Shown here: positions 16,854 through 25,384 of the stretch, piece by piece
Layout of the letters: every line of letters begins with the position of its first letter
How positions within the stretch are numbered: position 1 is the stretch's first letter
Assembly (NCBI GenBank): GCA_964354215.1
Contig: CAYGYT010000002.1
Coordinates: 62,001 to 126,000, forward strand
Direction of reading: 5' to 3'
Origin: CAVRZR01 sp964354215
GTDB taxonomy: Bacteria > Actinomycetota > Coriobacteriia > Anaerosomatales > CAVRZR01
DNA length: 64,000 bases
Position numbers and translations under genes: made by a program
Notes under the pieces: generated by a model
What the model was told of the DNA's origin: nothing
The model's input: only the letters and a program-made list of their open reading frames with translations
The model's database searches: none

Positions 16854-17957
16854 GTGGAGCCTTGGGACACGCTCATACGCACCGAACTCGAGCCGATGGT
16901 TCCCTACGCTCCCGGCTTGAGGGGCAGCGAGGTGCGCGAACGGTGCGGTCGCGAGCTCATCTGCAAACTCTCGAGCAACGAGCACCCTGCGGGACCGTTT
17001 TCCTCAGCCATCAGGGCCATGGAGGCCGTGCTTCCGCAACTCAACCGCTACCCCGACGGATCCTGCCGCGCAGTCAGGCGCGCGCTGTCTGAGCGGCTCC
17101 AGTTCCCGTTCGACAACATCGTGGTCGGCAGCGGGAGCAACGAGATCCTGAGGCTGATCGCGCAGGCGCTGCTTCGGCCGGGCGACGAGGTCGTCTTCGC
17201 ATGGCCCTCCTTCATCGTCTATCCGATGGTTACCCAGATGTTCGGCGCCACCGCCGTGCGCGTGCCGCTCAAGGAAGGCGAGGTCCACGATTTGGAGGCG
17301 ATGCGCGCCGCGATCACCGACAAGACACGCATCGTCTTCCTCTGCAATCCGAACAACCCGACCGGCACGATCTATCATCGCGACGAGTTCGAGCGCTTCC
17401 TCGAGCGCGTGCCGGAACACGTGCTGGTCGTCGCCGACGAGGCGTACTTCGAGTTCGTGACCGACCCTGACTACCCGGACACCCTCCGCTACCTCGACCT
17501 CGAGCGGCCGCTCGTCGCTTTGCGTACCTTCAGCAAGATCTACTCGCTCGCCGGCCTCCGTATCGGCTACGGGGTGATCCCGACGCCGCTCGCCCGCGCG
17601 ATCGACAAGATCCGTGAACCCTTCAACGTGAGCACGGTCGCGCAGGTCGCCGCCTACTACTCGCTCGACGACGACGCCGAAGTCCGTCGTCGGCGCGACG
17701 AGAACCAGGAGCAGAAGACCTACCTGTATTCCTGCTTCGACCGGCTCGGCCTTGACTACATCCCGTCTCAGACGAACTTTGTCTACCTGAAGACGGAACG
17801 GCCGGTGGAAGTGTTCGAGGCCCTCCTCTCAGAGGGCATCATCGCCCGCGATTTCGGGACCGCACCAGCCCTTCGTCTGGGCGTCGGTACACCTGAGGAC
17901 ACGCGGGCGACGATAGCCGCCTTCGACGTTGTCGCGGCCAAGCTGGGTACGCTCTAG
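16854..17957 (+). CDS. hisC: Histidinol-phosphate / aromatic aminotransferase
   Basis: A 367-residue class I/II PLP aminotransferase of the HisC type. Residues at the start (PYAPGLRGSE, KLSSNEHPAGP) are the HisC N-terminal pattern; NPNNPTGT near 165, DEAYFEF near 195 and RTFSKIYSLAGLRIGYG with PLP lysine Lys228 define the active site. GTG 16854 was chosen because conserved sequence (RTELEPMVPYAPG) begins before the first ATG at 16896; no strong ribosome-binding site decides this. Next to aroF, tyrA and aroA it may make tyrosine or phenylalanine from prephenate-derived keto acids as well as, or instead of, histidinol phosphate, since HisC-type enzymes often do both. Confidence 0.88.
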   Translation: MEPWDTLIRTELEPMVPYAPGLRGSEVRERCGRELICKLSSNEHPAGPFSSAIRAMEAVLPQLNRYPDGSCRAVRRALSERLQFPFDNIVVGSGSNEILRLIAQALLRPGDEVVFAWPSFIVYPMVTQMFGATAVRVPLKEGEVHDLEAMRAAITDKTRIVFLCNPNNPTGTIYHRDEFERFLERVPEHVLVVADEAYFEFVTDPDYPDTLRYLDLERPLVALRTFSKIYSLAGLRIGYGVIPTPLARAIDKIREPFNVSTVAQVAAYYSLDDDAEVRRRRDENQEQKTYLYSCFDRLGLDYIPSQTNFVYLKTERPVEVFEALLSEGIIARDFGTAPALRLGVGTPEDTRATIAAFDVVAAKLGTL

Positions 17958-18017
17958 TCGTCACCCCGCGCGGCCGACGACACCGACCGCGCATATGACG
18001 ATGAGGAGTGACCGCAC

Positions 18018-19046
18018 ATGCTGGTAGTCATGAGGGACCACGCGTCCCAGTCCGAGATCGACCACGTCGTCGATCTGCTCACCGAGGCCGGCGCCCAGGC
18101 TCACCTCTCCCAGGGTGAGGTCAAGACCATCATCGGCGTCATCGGCGAGCGAGAGCTCATCTACTCGCTCGAACTCGAGGGACTCGCCGGCGTCGAGGAA
18201 GTCATCCGCGTTCTCAAGCCCTACAAGCTCGTGGGCCGGGACTTCCAACCGGAGGACACGGTGGTGCGCATCGGCGCCCATTCCGTCGTCGGCGGGGGAG
18301 CCCTCGCCGTGATCGCCGGTCCCTGCTCGGTGGAGTCGGAAGAGCAGATGGTGACCGTGGCGCGCGCAGTGGCCGCAGCGGGCGCGACGATGCTTCGAGG
18401 AGGCGCATACAAGCCGAGAACAAGCCCGTACGCCTTCCAGGGAATGGGCGAGGAGGGCCTCAAGCTGCTCCGTGGGGCCGCCAACGAGGCGGGACTCCCC
18501 GTGGTGACCGAGGTGCTCGACGTCCGCGACGCCGAGAAGGTCGCCGAGTGGGCCGACGTGCTCCAGGTTGGCGCTCGTAACATGCAGAACTTCATGATGC
18601 TCGAGGAGCTCGGCTCAATGGACAAACCGGTACTCATCAAGCGGGGCCTGTCGGCCACGATCGAAGAGGTGCTCTCCGCGGCCGAGTACGTGCTCAAGGG
18701 CGGGAACCGCGACGTCATGCTCTGCGAGCGCGGGATCCGCACGTTCGAGACGTACACGCGCAACACGCTCGATCTCGCGGCCGTCGCGGCGCTCAAGCAA
18801 CTCACGCATCTGCCGGTCATCGTCGATCCCTCGCACGCCACGGGTCGACGAGACCTCGTGGCCGTCATGTCGCGGGCCGGCATCGTGGCTGGAGCGGACG
18901 GCATCATGGTCGAGGTCCACCAGGATCCCGAGCACGCGAAGTGCGATGGACCCCAGTCCTTGACCCCATCGGATTTCGAGGAGCTCATGCGGGGCGTTCG
19001 GCCACTCGTGGAGCTGTCCGGCAAGCACCTCGGCTGGGAGGAGTAG
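18018..19046 (+). CDS. aroF: 3-deoxy-7-phosphoheptulonate synthase (DAHP synthase, type I-beta)
   Basis: A 342-residue enzyme for the first step of the shikimate pathway, condensing PEP and erythrose 4-phosphate. Residues 1-~70 are the small ferredoxin-like regulatory domain found in the Thermotoga type (MLVVMRDHASQSEIDHVV). The barrel begins with VIAGPCSVESEEQM near residue 97 and contains RGGAYKPRTSPYAFQG, QVGARNMQNF and DPSHATGRRD, with the metal Cys in AGPCS. GAGGAG precedes the ATG by about 9 bases. tyrA starts 1 base after the stop, so feedback by an aromatic amino acid through the N-terminal domain is plausible but not shown by the sequence. Confidence 0.95.
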   Translation: MLVVMRDHASQSEIDHVVDLLTEAGAQAHLSQGEVKTIIGVIGERELIYSLELEGLAGVEEVIRVLKPYKLVGRDFQPEDTVVRIGAHSVVGGGALAVIAGPCSVESEEQMVTVARAVAAAGATMLRGGAYKPRTSPYAFQGMGEEGLKLLRGAANEAGLPVVTEVLDVRDAEKVAEWADVLQVGARNMQNFMMLEELGSMDKPVLIKRGLSATIEEVLSAAEYVLKGGNRDVMLCERGIRTFETYTRNTLDLAAVAALKQLTHLPVIVDPSHATGRRDLVAVMSRAGIVAGADGIMVEVHQDPEHAKCDGPQSLTPSDFEELMRGVRPLVELSGKHLGWEE

Positions 19047-19047
19047 C

Positions 19048-20238
19048 GTGCCTTCGATTCGCGGGGACATACCCCCGTCGCCAAACGAGAACCCGCCGCC
19101 ATTCGGCACGATCATCGTCGTGGGGATAGGGCTCATCGGAGGGTCGTTTGCCGCGGCTGCGCGAACGCTCGAACCTCAGCCGCGCGTGTTCGGCGTGGAC
19201 ATCGACGCCGGTTCGCTCGCATATGCACTAGAACACGGCATCGTCGAGGAGGCCGCGCTTCCCGACGACGCGATCGATCGAGGCTGGTTCGCCGATGGGA
19301 ACGCGGACCTTGTCGTCCTCGCTACGCCCGCCGCGGTCGCCGTGGACTGGCTGGCCGTTCTCGCGGATGAGGGGTACTCGGGAGTTGTGACCGACGTTGC
19401 ATCAACCAAGAGCCGGGTCATCTCGGCTGCGAGCCGTCTGCTCGGGACCGGTGCGGCGTTCGTGGGCGGTCATCCTATGGCAGGCTCCGAGCGCAGCGGC
19501 GTGCAGGCCGCTGCCCCCGACCTGTTCGCCGGGGCGTACTACGTGCTCACGCCCACCGAGCGAACCGATGTGGACGCATACCAGCGACTTCACTCGTTCC
19601 TCACCGCTCTCAAGGCACGCGTCGTCTCGGTGGACGCGGCATCGCATGATGAGGCGGTGGCAATTGTGAGTCACGTCCCGCACGTAACCGCGGCTGCCCT
19701 GGTCGATCTCGCCAAGGCTCACGCGGGGAGCGGTGACGAGTTGCTGCGCCTCGCCGCCGGCGGATTCAAAGACACCACCCGCATCGCCGCAGGGAGCCCC
19801 GATCTGTGGACCGGCATATGCCTCGACAACGCTGAGGCATTGTCGCAGGGCATCGAGGAGCTTCGCCGCGTGCTGGGTGAATTCGAGCAGATGGTGCGCA
19901 GCGGCGATGCCGCTCGCGTGCGCGCATGGCTCGAACACGCCGCAGATGTCCGACGTTCGCTTCCCGCGAAGTGGGTGCCCGCCACCGAAGCCCTCACAGA
20001 ACTGCTCGTGCCCATCCTCGACCGACCCGGTGTGGTGAGTGAGGTCACGACGGCCGTGAGCCGTGCAGGCTGCAACATCGAAAGCATCGAGATCGACCAC
20101 CAGTCCGAGGACAGCGCGGTTCTCGTACTCGTGCTCACCGACGAGGGGGACATGACGTCGGTAGTCGCGGACCTCGAGGGACGCGGGTACCATCCCCGGC
20201 TCCAGCCGCTAGCAGCCCCGACACGGGAGGGATCCTAG
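19048..20238 (+). CDS. tyrA: Prephenate dehydrogenase with C-terminal ACT domain
   Basis: A 396-residue NAD(P)-dependent dehydrogenase that converts prephenate (or arogenate) on the way to tyrosine. The Rossmann motif IIVVGIGLIGGSFA is at ~22-35, DVASTKSRV near 113, GGHPMAGSERSG near 138 and SHVPHVTAAALVDLA near 210. Residues ~315-390 (LLVPILDRPGVVSEVTTAVS) are an ACT domain, the usual site for amino-acid feedback. GTG 19048 follows GGGAGGAG of the aroF end; the first ~20 residues are Pro-rich and dispensable-looking. aroA begins one base after its stop. Confidence 0.93.
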   Translation: MPSIRGDIPPSPNENPPPFGTIIVVGIGLIGGSFAAAARTLEPQPRVFGVDIDAGSLAYALEHGIVEEAALPDDAIDRGWFADGNADLVVLATPAAVAVDWLAVLADEGYSGVVTDVASTKSRVISAASRLLGTGAAFVGGHPMAGSERSGVQAAAPDLFAGAYYVLTPTERTDVDAYQRLHSFLTALKARVVSVDAASHDEAVAIVSHVPHVTAAALVDLAKAHAGSGDELLRLAAGGFKDTTRIAAGSPDLWTGICLDNAEALSQGIEELRRVLGEFEQMVRSGDAARVRAWLEHAADVRRSLPAKWVPATEALTELLVPILDRPGVVSEVTTAVSRAGCNIESIEIDHQSEDSAVLVLVLTDEGDMTSVVADLEGRGYHPRLQPLAAPTREGS

Positions 20239-21579
20239 GTGCAATTCGTGGCCACCAGGGCCGCAGGCCCACTCCGCGGTGAGCTGCGCGTCCCCGGCGA
20301 CAAGTCGCTCTCGCACCGCGCCGTGCTCTTCTCGGCGCTTGCCGAGGGGACGTCGCGCCTCTCCGGCGTGCTCGACAGCGCCGACGTGCGCTCCACGGTC
20401 GACGCCGTTCGCGCGCTTGGTGCGATCGTCGCCGAGCGAGACGCGGGTGTTTCGGCGCGTGCCCTCGACGTCGTCGGATGGGGCGAGCGCGGACCCCGAG
20501 CGCCTCAGCATGCAATCGACTGCGGCAACAGCGGAACCACCGCGCGCCTGCTCCTCGGCGTGCTCGCGGGATGGCCGATCACGACCGTGCTCGAGGGCGA
20601 CGCGTCGCTTTCGCGACGCCCCATGGAGCGTGTCACGACGCCCCTCGAGCAGATGGGTGCGAGCTTTCTGACGCGTGACGGGCGCCTGCCCGTCACCGTA
20701 CGGGGCGGGCGCTTGAGGGGCATCGACTACGAGAGCCCCGTCGCGTCCGCGCAGGTCAAGAGCGCCATCCTGCTCGCCGGACTGCGCGCCGACGGGCGCA
20801 CGACGGTGCGCGAACCGAGCGCGAGTCGTGACCACACCGAGCGCTTGCTCCCGGCGTTCGGCGTGCACATCGGCCGCGACGAACGCACCCACGCCGCGTG
20901 GGTCGAAGGCCCACGCATCCTGCGCGCCCACGACTTCGTTGTGCCGGCGGACCCTTCCTCGGCTGCGTTCCTGGTCGTCGCAGCGCTCCTCGTACCGGGC
21001 AGCGAAGTCGCGCTTCCCGAAGTCGCCCTCAACCCGACGCGTTCTGGGTTCCTGCGCGTGCTCGAGCGCATGGGCGCGGACGTCAGCATCATGCCCGTCG
21101 CGCGCTCCGCTGCGGTAGGCGCGGAAGAACCGGTCGGCACGGTCGTGGCGAGGAGCGGAGCCGCTCTCCACGCCACGACCATCTCGCCTGCGGAGGTGCC
21201 CTCCCTTGTCGACGAGGTCCCGATACTGGCTCTCGCGGCTACCCAGGCCGACGGCACAACCCGGTTCGACGGCATCGGCGAGCTCCGGCTCAAGGAATCG
21301 GACCGGCTCTCGGCTATTGCCGAAGGACTTGCGGCGCTCGGGGCGAGCGTCCGATGCGGTGAGGACTGGCTCGAGATCTCCGGTCGAACGCCGCTGCATG
21401 GTGCGAGCCTCGACAGCCTCGGCGACCATCGACTCGCCATGACCTGGGCTGTGGGCGGTCTCATCGCCGAGGGAGCCATCACGATCGAGCGATTCGACGC
21501 AGTCGGTGTGTCGTACCCCGCGTTCGCTGACGACCTAGCGCGCATGTCAGGAGTGAGGCCCGACTACCCGGCGTCGTAG
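20239..21579 (+). CDS. aroA: 3-phosphoshikimate 1-carboxyvinyltransferase (EPSP synthase)
   Basis: A 446-residue enzyme that transfers the enolpyruvyl group of PEP to shikimate 3-phosphate. Visible family blocks are VPGDKSLSHRAVLFSALAEG near residue 20 with the catalytic Lys, DCGNSGTTARLLLGVL near 95, LSRRPMERV near 125, and RLKESDRLSAIAEGL near 350. DHRLAMTWAVGG near 396 is the C-terminal hallmark. GTG 20239 follows GGGAGGG by about 8 bases. It closes the aroF-tyrA-aroA block; a ~210-base gap with an extended -10 element separates it from cmk. Confidence 0.95.
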   Translation: MQFVATRAAGPLRGELRVPGDKSLSHRAVLFSALAEGTSRLSGVLDSADVRSTVDAVRALGAIVAERDAGVSARALDVVGWGERGPRAPQHAIDCGNSGTTARLLLGVLAGWPITTVLEGDASLSRRPMERVTTPLEQMGASFLTRDGRLPVTVRGGRLRGIDYESPVASAQVKSAILLAGLRADGRTTVREPSASRDHTERLLPAFGVHIGRDERTHAAWVEGPRILRAHDFVVPADPSSAAFLVVAALLVPGSEVALPEVALNPTRSGFLRVLERMGADVSIMPVARSAAVGAEEPVGTVVARSGAALHATTISPAEVPSLVDEVPILALAATQADGTTRFDGIGELRLKESDRLSAIAEGLAALGASVRCGEDWLEISGRTPLHGASLDSLGDHRLAMTWAVGGLIAEGAITIERFDAVGVSYPAFADDLARMSGVRPDYPAS

Positions 21580-21706
21580 CTCCGCCTCCACGGAGCGGCC
21601 CTCCCGCGTAGCTGTGCGCGTCACCGGCTCTGTCAGCCTGCCTGTCCGCCGGTCTCATCACACGGCTCGGCGGCCCATCCGTGGCACCCGCTTCGGGGGC
21701 GCCCAA

Positions 21707-21715
21707 TGATAGAAT
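21707..21715 (+). promoter_or_regulatory. Candidate extended -10 promoter (TGATAGAAT) before cmk
   Basis: TG-A-TAGAAT at 21707-21715 is an extended -10 element in a GC-rich spacer of ~210 bases. No -35 is obvious, which extended -10 promoters can tolerate. Transcription would start near 21722, about 67 bases before cmk. Confidence 0.4.
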
Positions 21716-21788
21716 GACTCCCCGCGCACACAGCGATTGCGCAGCCCAGGCTCGACTTCTCACGCCGCGGAACAGGAGCCTCGAGTCC

Positions 21789-22457
21789 ATGATCATCGCC
21801 ATCGACGGTCCTGCTGCCTCAGGCAAGTCCACGGTCGCGAGGGCTCTGGCCTCCCGAATGGGATTCCGCTACCTGGATACGGGCGCTATGTATCGCGCCG
21901 TCGCGTGCCGCGCCCTCGAGACGGGGCTCGACATCTCCGACGAGACCGCCGTCTCGCGAATCGCACGGAGCGAGGACATCGCCTTCGCGCACGAAGAGAG
22001 CGGTGCGCTGCCCACTCGCGTGCTCATCGGAGGCAAGGACGTCACCGCCGCAATTCGTACGCCCGCTGTCGACCACGCCGTAAGCATCGTGGCCGGCATG
22101 CCGAGCGTGCGCGAGGCGCTGGTGGCGCAACAGCGGCACCTCGGTGAGCAGGGCGACATCGTGGTCGAGGGCCGCGACATTGGGACCGTCGTCTTTCCGG
22201 ACGCACGCGTCAAAGTGTTCCTCACCGCATCAACCGACGAGCGTGCACGCAGGAGAGAGCTCGACATGACCCAGGGCGGTCATGACATGGCGCGCGACTC
22301 CGTGCGCGACGCGCTGCAACGTCGTGACGAGCTCGATTCGACGCGCGAGGTGTCGCCCCTCGCGGCCGCAGATGATGCGCTTGCACTCGACACGAGCGGA
22401 CTGTCTATCGACGAGGTCGTGGACCGTATCGCCGCGCTCGCTGAGGACGCCCGATGA
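21789..22457 (+). CDS. cmk: Cytidylate kinase
   Basis: A 222-residue (d)CMP kinase. The P-loop is MIIAIDGPAASGKSTVARAL at the very N-terminus, RYLDTGAMYRAVA at ~29-41 binds CMP in the family, VVEGRDIGTVVFPDA lies near 128, and the lid region RRRELDMTQGG follows. ATG 21789 gives the canonical start; the frame is open upstream to 21681 but lacks protein-like sequence. The end overlaps the plsC ATG by four bases. The cmk-plsC-ispH-(PDZ-rSAM)-der-plsY-gpsA order is a recurring Gram-positive arrangement. Confidence 0.95.
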   Translation: MIIAIDGPAASGKSTVARALASRMGFRYLDTGAMYRAVACRALETGLDISDETAVSRIARSEDIAFAHEESGALPTRVLIGGKDVTAAIRTPAVDHAVSIVAGMPSVREALVAQQRHLGEQGDIVVEGRDIGTVVFPDARVKVFLTASTDERARRRELDMTQGGHDMARDSVRDALQRRDELDSTREVSPLAAADDALALDTSGLSIDEVVDRIAALAEDAR

Positions 22458-23098
22458 GCACCGAGGGCTTCGCGTTCGCCCGAGCGGTACGCAGTACGGT
22501 CGGGAAGATCGGTCTGGCCGCTTACCGAACGAGGCTCCTGGGAACTGAGAACATCCCTCAAGGCGGCGCGATCATCGCGGGCAATCATGTTTCGTACCTC
22601 GACCCGGCGTTGCTGTGGTGCGGAACGCCAAGGCACGTCCACTTCATGGCAAAGGCTCCACTCTTCGAGAGCGGGCTGCTCGGCTGGGCACTGCCGCGCC
22701 TGTGGGCGTTCCCCGTGAGGCAGGGCGAACCGGACCGCACGGCAATCGCCATCGCCACTGACCTCCTGAAGCAGGGCGACCTCGTCGGCATCTTCCCGGA
22801 AGGCACGCGAGTCCGACACGCGGGCGCAGACGTCGAACTCGGCGAGGGTCACGGCGGCGTGGCGTTTATCGCGATGAGAGCCGAGGTCCCCGTCGTGCCG
22901 GTCGGCATCGCAGGCACCGACCGTGCCTGGCCACCAGGCGCGCGCCTGCCTCGCTTCCCTCGGGTCACCATCCACTACTATGAACCCGTGGACCCGAGCC
23001 AGTTCGCCGAGGGCGGGCGCAAGGAACGTGTGGAGGCTATGACGGCGGAGATCATGCGCCGGATCGTATCCGCGCGGGAGCGAGCGAAGGAAGCTTAG
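22454..23098 (+). CDS. plsC: 1-acyl-sn-glycerol-3-phosphate acyltransferase
   Basis: A 214-residue membrane-associated acyltransferase that adds the second acyl chain to lysophosphatidate. The catalytic NHxxxxD motif is GNHVSYLDPALLW (near residue 44) and the second motif is IFPEGTRVRHAG near 114, with VPVGIAGTD later. A hydrophobic N-terminal region is short, as in small PlsC proteins. The start overlaps the cmk stop; ispH begins one base after its stop. With plsY and gpsA a few genes downstream, the window holds most of the route from glycerol 3-phosphate to phosphatidate (plsX is not visible). Confidence 0.9.
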   Translation: MSTEGFAFARAVRSTVGKIGLAAYRTRLLGTENIPQGGAIIAGNHVSYLDPALLWCGTPRHVHFMAKAPLFESGLLGWALPRLWAFPVRQGEPDRTAIAIATDLLKQGDLVGIFPEGTRVRHAGADVELGEGHGGVAFIAMRAEVPVVPVGIAGTDRAWPPGARLPRFPRVTIHYYEPVDPSQFAEGGRKERVEAMTAEIMRRIVSARERAKEA

Positions 23099-23099
23099 G

Positions 23100-23933
23100 A
23101 TGCGCGTAGAGCTAGCACGCCACGCAGGTGTCTGCTATGGCGTAGAGCGTGCACTCAAACTCGCCGAGGAGGCCGCCAGCCGTGGCGTCGCCGTGCGGAC
23201 CCTCGGACCGCTCATCCACAACCCACAGGCCGTCGCCGAACTACGTCAGCGTGGCGTCGAAGTCGCCGCTTGCCTCGATGACGTTCGTGATGGAATCCTC
23301 GTGATCCGCTCTCACGGCGTCGATCCGGCGATCATCGCGCAGGCGCGGGAGAAGGGGCTCGACGTTGTCGACGCCACGTGCCCGTTCGTCTCGGCGGCAC
23401 ACACGTGCGCTCGTGAGCTAGCTGAGCAGGGGTTGAGCATCGTGATCGTCGGCGAGGAGGATCACCCCGAGGTCGAAGGCATCATGGCCCACGCCGGTGG
23501 AACCGCGATCATCGTCGAAGACCTGTCCGACCTGCCCGAGCACCTGCCATCGCGCAGGATCGGCGTGGTCGTCCAGACCACGCAGTCGCTTGCCCGTCTC
23601 GCGGATATCGTCACGGCGCTCCTCCCTCGTGTGAGCGAGTTGCGGGTGTGCAACACCATCTGCAGCGCCACGGCGAAACGCCAGCTGTCCGCCGAGGAGT
23701 TGGCGCGAACGGTCGACGTCATGGTCGTGGTAGGCGGTCACAACTCCGGCAACACGACCCGGCTCGCCGAGATCTGCTCGGCCGTCAATCCGCGTACGTA
23801 CCACGTGGAGACCGCCGACGAACTCGATGCCGCCTGGTTCGACGGCGCCGAGTCGGTCGGTGTGACCGCTGGCGCGTCCACTCCGGACGCCCAGGTGGGT
23901 GGCGTCGTGGCCGCCGTCAAGGCGCTGGGGTAG
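23100..23933 (+). CDS. ispH: 4-hydroxy-3-methylbut-2-enyl diphosphate reductase
   Basis: A 277-residue iron-sulfur enzyme, the last step of the MEP pathway giving IPP and DMAPP. Cluster cysteines are Cys12 (HAGVCYGVERAL), Cys94 (VDATCPFV) and Cys188 (NTICSAT). Substrate-binding His and the S-x-N type motif GGHNSGNTTRLAE near 213 are present. The stop of plsC is one base before the ATG. The protein is of the short form without an S1 domain fusion. Its presence implies isoprenoid synthesis by the MEP route in this organism. Confidence 0.95.
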   Translation: MRVELARHAGVCYGVERALKLAEEAASRGVAVRTLGPLIHNPQAVAELRQRGVEVAACLDDVRDGILVIRSHGVDPAIIAQAREKGLDVVDATCPFVSAAHTCARELAEQGLSIVIVGEEDHPEVEGIMAHAGGTAIIVEDLSDLPEHLPSRRIGVVVQTTQSLARLADIVTALLPRVSELRVCNTICSATAKRQLSAEELARTVDVMVVVGGHNSGNTTRLAEICSAVNPRTYHVETADELDAAWFDGAESVGVTAGASTPDAQVGGVVAAVKALG

Positions 23934-23938
23934 CCGAC

Positions 23939-25384
23939 GTGTCGGGATCGACAGACTACCGAGATCTCTACCGGGCGCTTCTGCCGGACGCGCACGGCAA
24001 CAAAGCATCCGGCGCGCCTCCGCAAGCGCCCGTTGCACGGATCGCAGCCGTCGAACCCGGCAGTCCCGCCGCGAAGGCGGGATTGCAGCCTTGCGACGCG
24101 ATCGTCACCACCAACGACATCGTCTTGCGCGATCTCATCGACTGGCGCTGGTACGCCGACGAGTCCTCCGTCAACCTCCTCGTGCGCAACCCGCTCGGCC
24201 ACGAGCGGATGGTCTCGCTTGAGAGAGAACCGGGCGAAACGTGGGGAATCGAATTCGAGCACCTCGTGTTCGACGGCGTGAAGACGTGCAGGAACTCATG
24301 CGCATTCTGCTTTGTGACCCAGCTGCCCAAGGGCCTGCGCAGGCCGCTCTACGTGCGCGACGACGACTACCGCCTGTCATTCCTCGAGGGGAACTTCATC
24401 ACGCTGACCAACCTGGGTGACGAGGACCTCGAGCGAATCGAGGAGCAGCACCTATCGCCCCTGTACGTGTCGCTCCATGCGGTCGACCCTCTCGTTCGCA
24501 AACAGCTCGTGTGCGCACGCGACGACCGAGCGCTTGAGCGCTTCGACCAGCTCGTCGAGATCGGCATCGATCTGCACGTGCAGATTGTCCTCGTTCCCGG
24601 CGAGAACGACGCATCGCGACTCGACCAGACGCTCACGTGGCTCGCCATGCGTGACGGCGTTCGCTCCGTGGGCGTGGTCCCTGTCGGCTACACCAAACAC
24701 CAGAGCCGCTTCACGCGCTCATACGAGAACGGGCGCGACGCAGCAGCCGTCATCGACCAGCTCGAGGAGTGGCGACGTGCGTTCCGGCGGCGCGACGGGA
24801 TCTCCTGGGTACACGCCGCCGACGAGCTCTACCTGAACGCACGCAAACCGGTTCCACCTGCGGGCAGCTACGACGGATTCCCCCAATACGAGAATGGCAT
24901 CGGGCTCGTTCGTTCCTTCACCGACGAGCTCGCCGCTCTCGCTGACGACATGTCCGAGGCAGTCGCCGCGTGGCGCGCCGCCGCTACCGGTCATCGACTT
25001 GAGGAGAATCGCGTCACGCTCGTGACCGGAACCCTCTTCGCTCCCATCCTCCAGTCGTGGATCGCGGATGCGGGTTTCGGCGACGCACTGAGGGTGCTGC
25101 CCGTCGAGAACCAGTATTTCGGGGGGAACGTGTCCGTGACGGGCTTGCTCACCGAATCCGACGTCAGCCGAGCCGTCCGCGGTGACCGCGGATCCGGCGT
25201 GTATGTCCTCCCTGACGTCCTCGCCAACGCCGACGGATTCACCCTCGACAACGTGCCAGCCGAGGACCTGGGACCGCTGACCGGCTCTGACGTGCGTCTG
25301 GTATCCTCAGACGCCGGCGGGCTCGTGAATGGCGTGCGAAGCGCCGCCGAGCAACCGCCCACACCCCGATCCAAGAGCAGGTGA
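23939..25384 (+). CDS. PDZ - radical SAM - DUF512 protein
   Basis: A 481-residue cytoplasmic protein. Residues ~33-75 form a PDZ-like domain (IAAVEPGSPAAKAGLQPCD). A radical-SAM-type cluster motif, CRNSCAFC (C-x3-C-x2-C), is at Cys117, Cys121 and Cys124, followed by FVTQLPKGLRRPLYVRDDDY. The C-terminal ~200 residues match the DUF512 type, including VPVGYTKHQ, the Tyr/Phe-rich PQYENGIGLVR, LVTGTLFAPIL and NQYFGGNVSVTGLL. The function is not established. GTG 23939 begins 5 bases after ispH; the long upstream open frame is a shadow of ispH. The last bases overlap the der start, and this gene-to-der adjacency is widespread in clostridia and relatives, suggesting a link to ribosome assembly or translation. 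Confidence 0.88.
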   Translation: MSGSTDYRDLYRALLPDAHGNKASGAPPQAPVARIAAVEPGSPAAKAGLQPCDAIVTTNDIVLRDLIDWRWYADESSVNLLVRNPLGHERMVSLEREPGETWGIEFEHLVFDGVKTCRNSCAFCFVTQLPKGLRRPLYVRDDDYRLSFLEGNFITLTNLGDEDLERIEEQHLSPLYVSLHAVDPLVRKQLVCARDDRALERFDQLVEIGIDLHVQIVLVPGENDASRLDQTLTWLAMRDGVRSVGVVPVGYTKHQSRFTRSYENGRDAAAVIDQLEEWRRAFRRRDGISWVHAADELYLNARKPVPPAGSYDGFPQYENGIGLVRSFTDELAALADDMSEAVAAWRAAATGHRLEENRVTLVTGTLFAPILQSWIADAGFGDALRVLPVENQYFGGNVSVTGLLTESDVSRAVRGDRGSGVYVLPDVLANADGFTLDNVPAEDLGPLTGSDVRLVSSDAGGLVNGVRSAAEQPPTPRSKSR

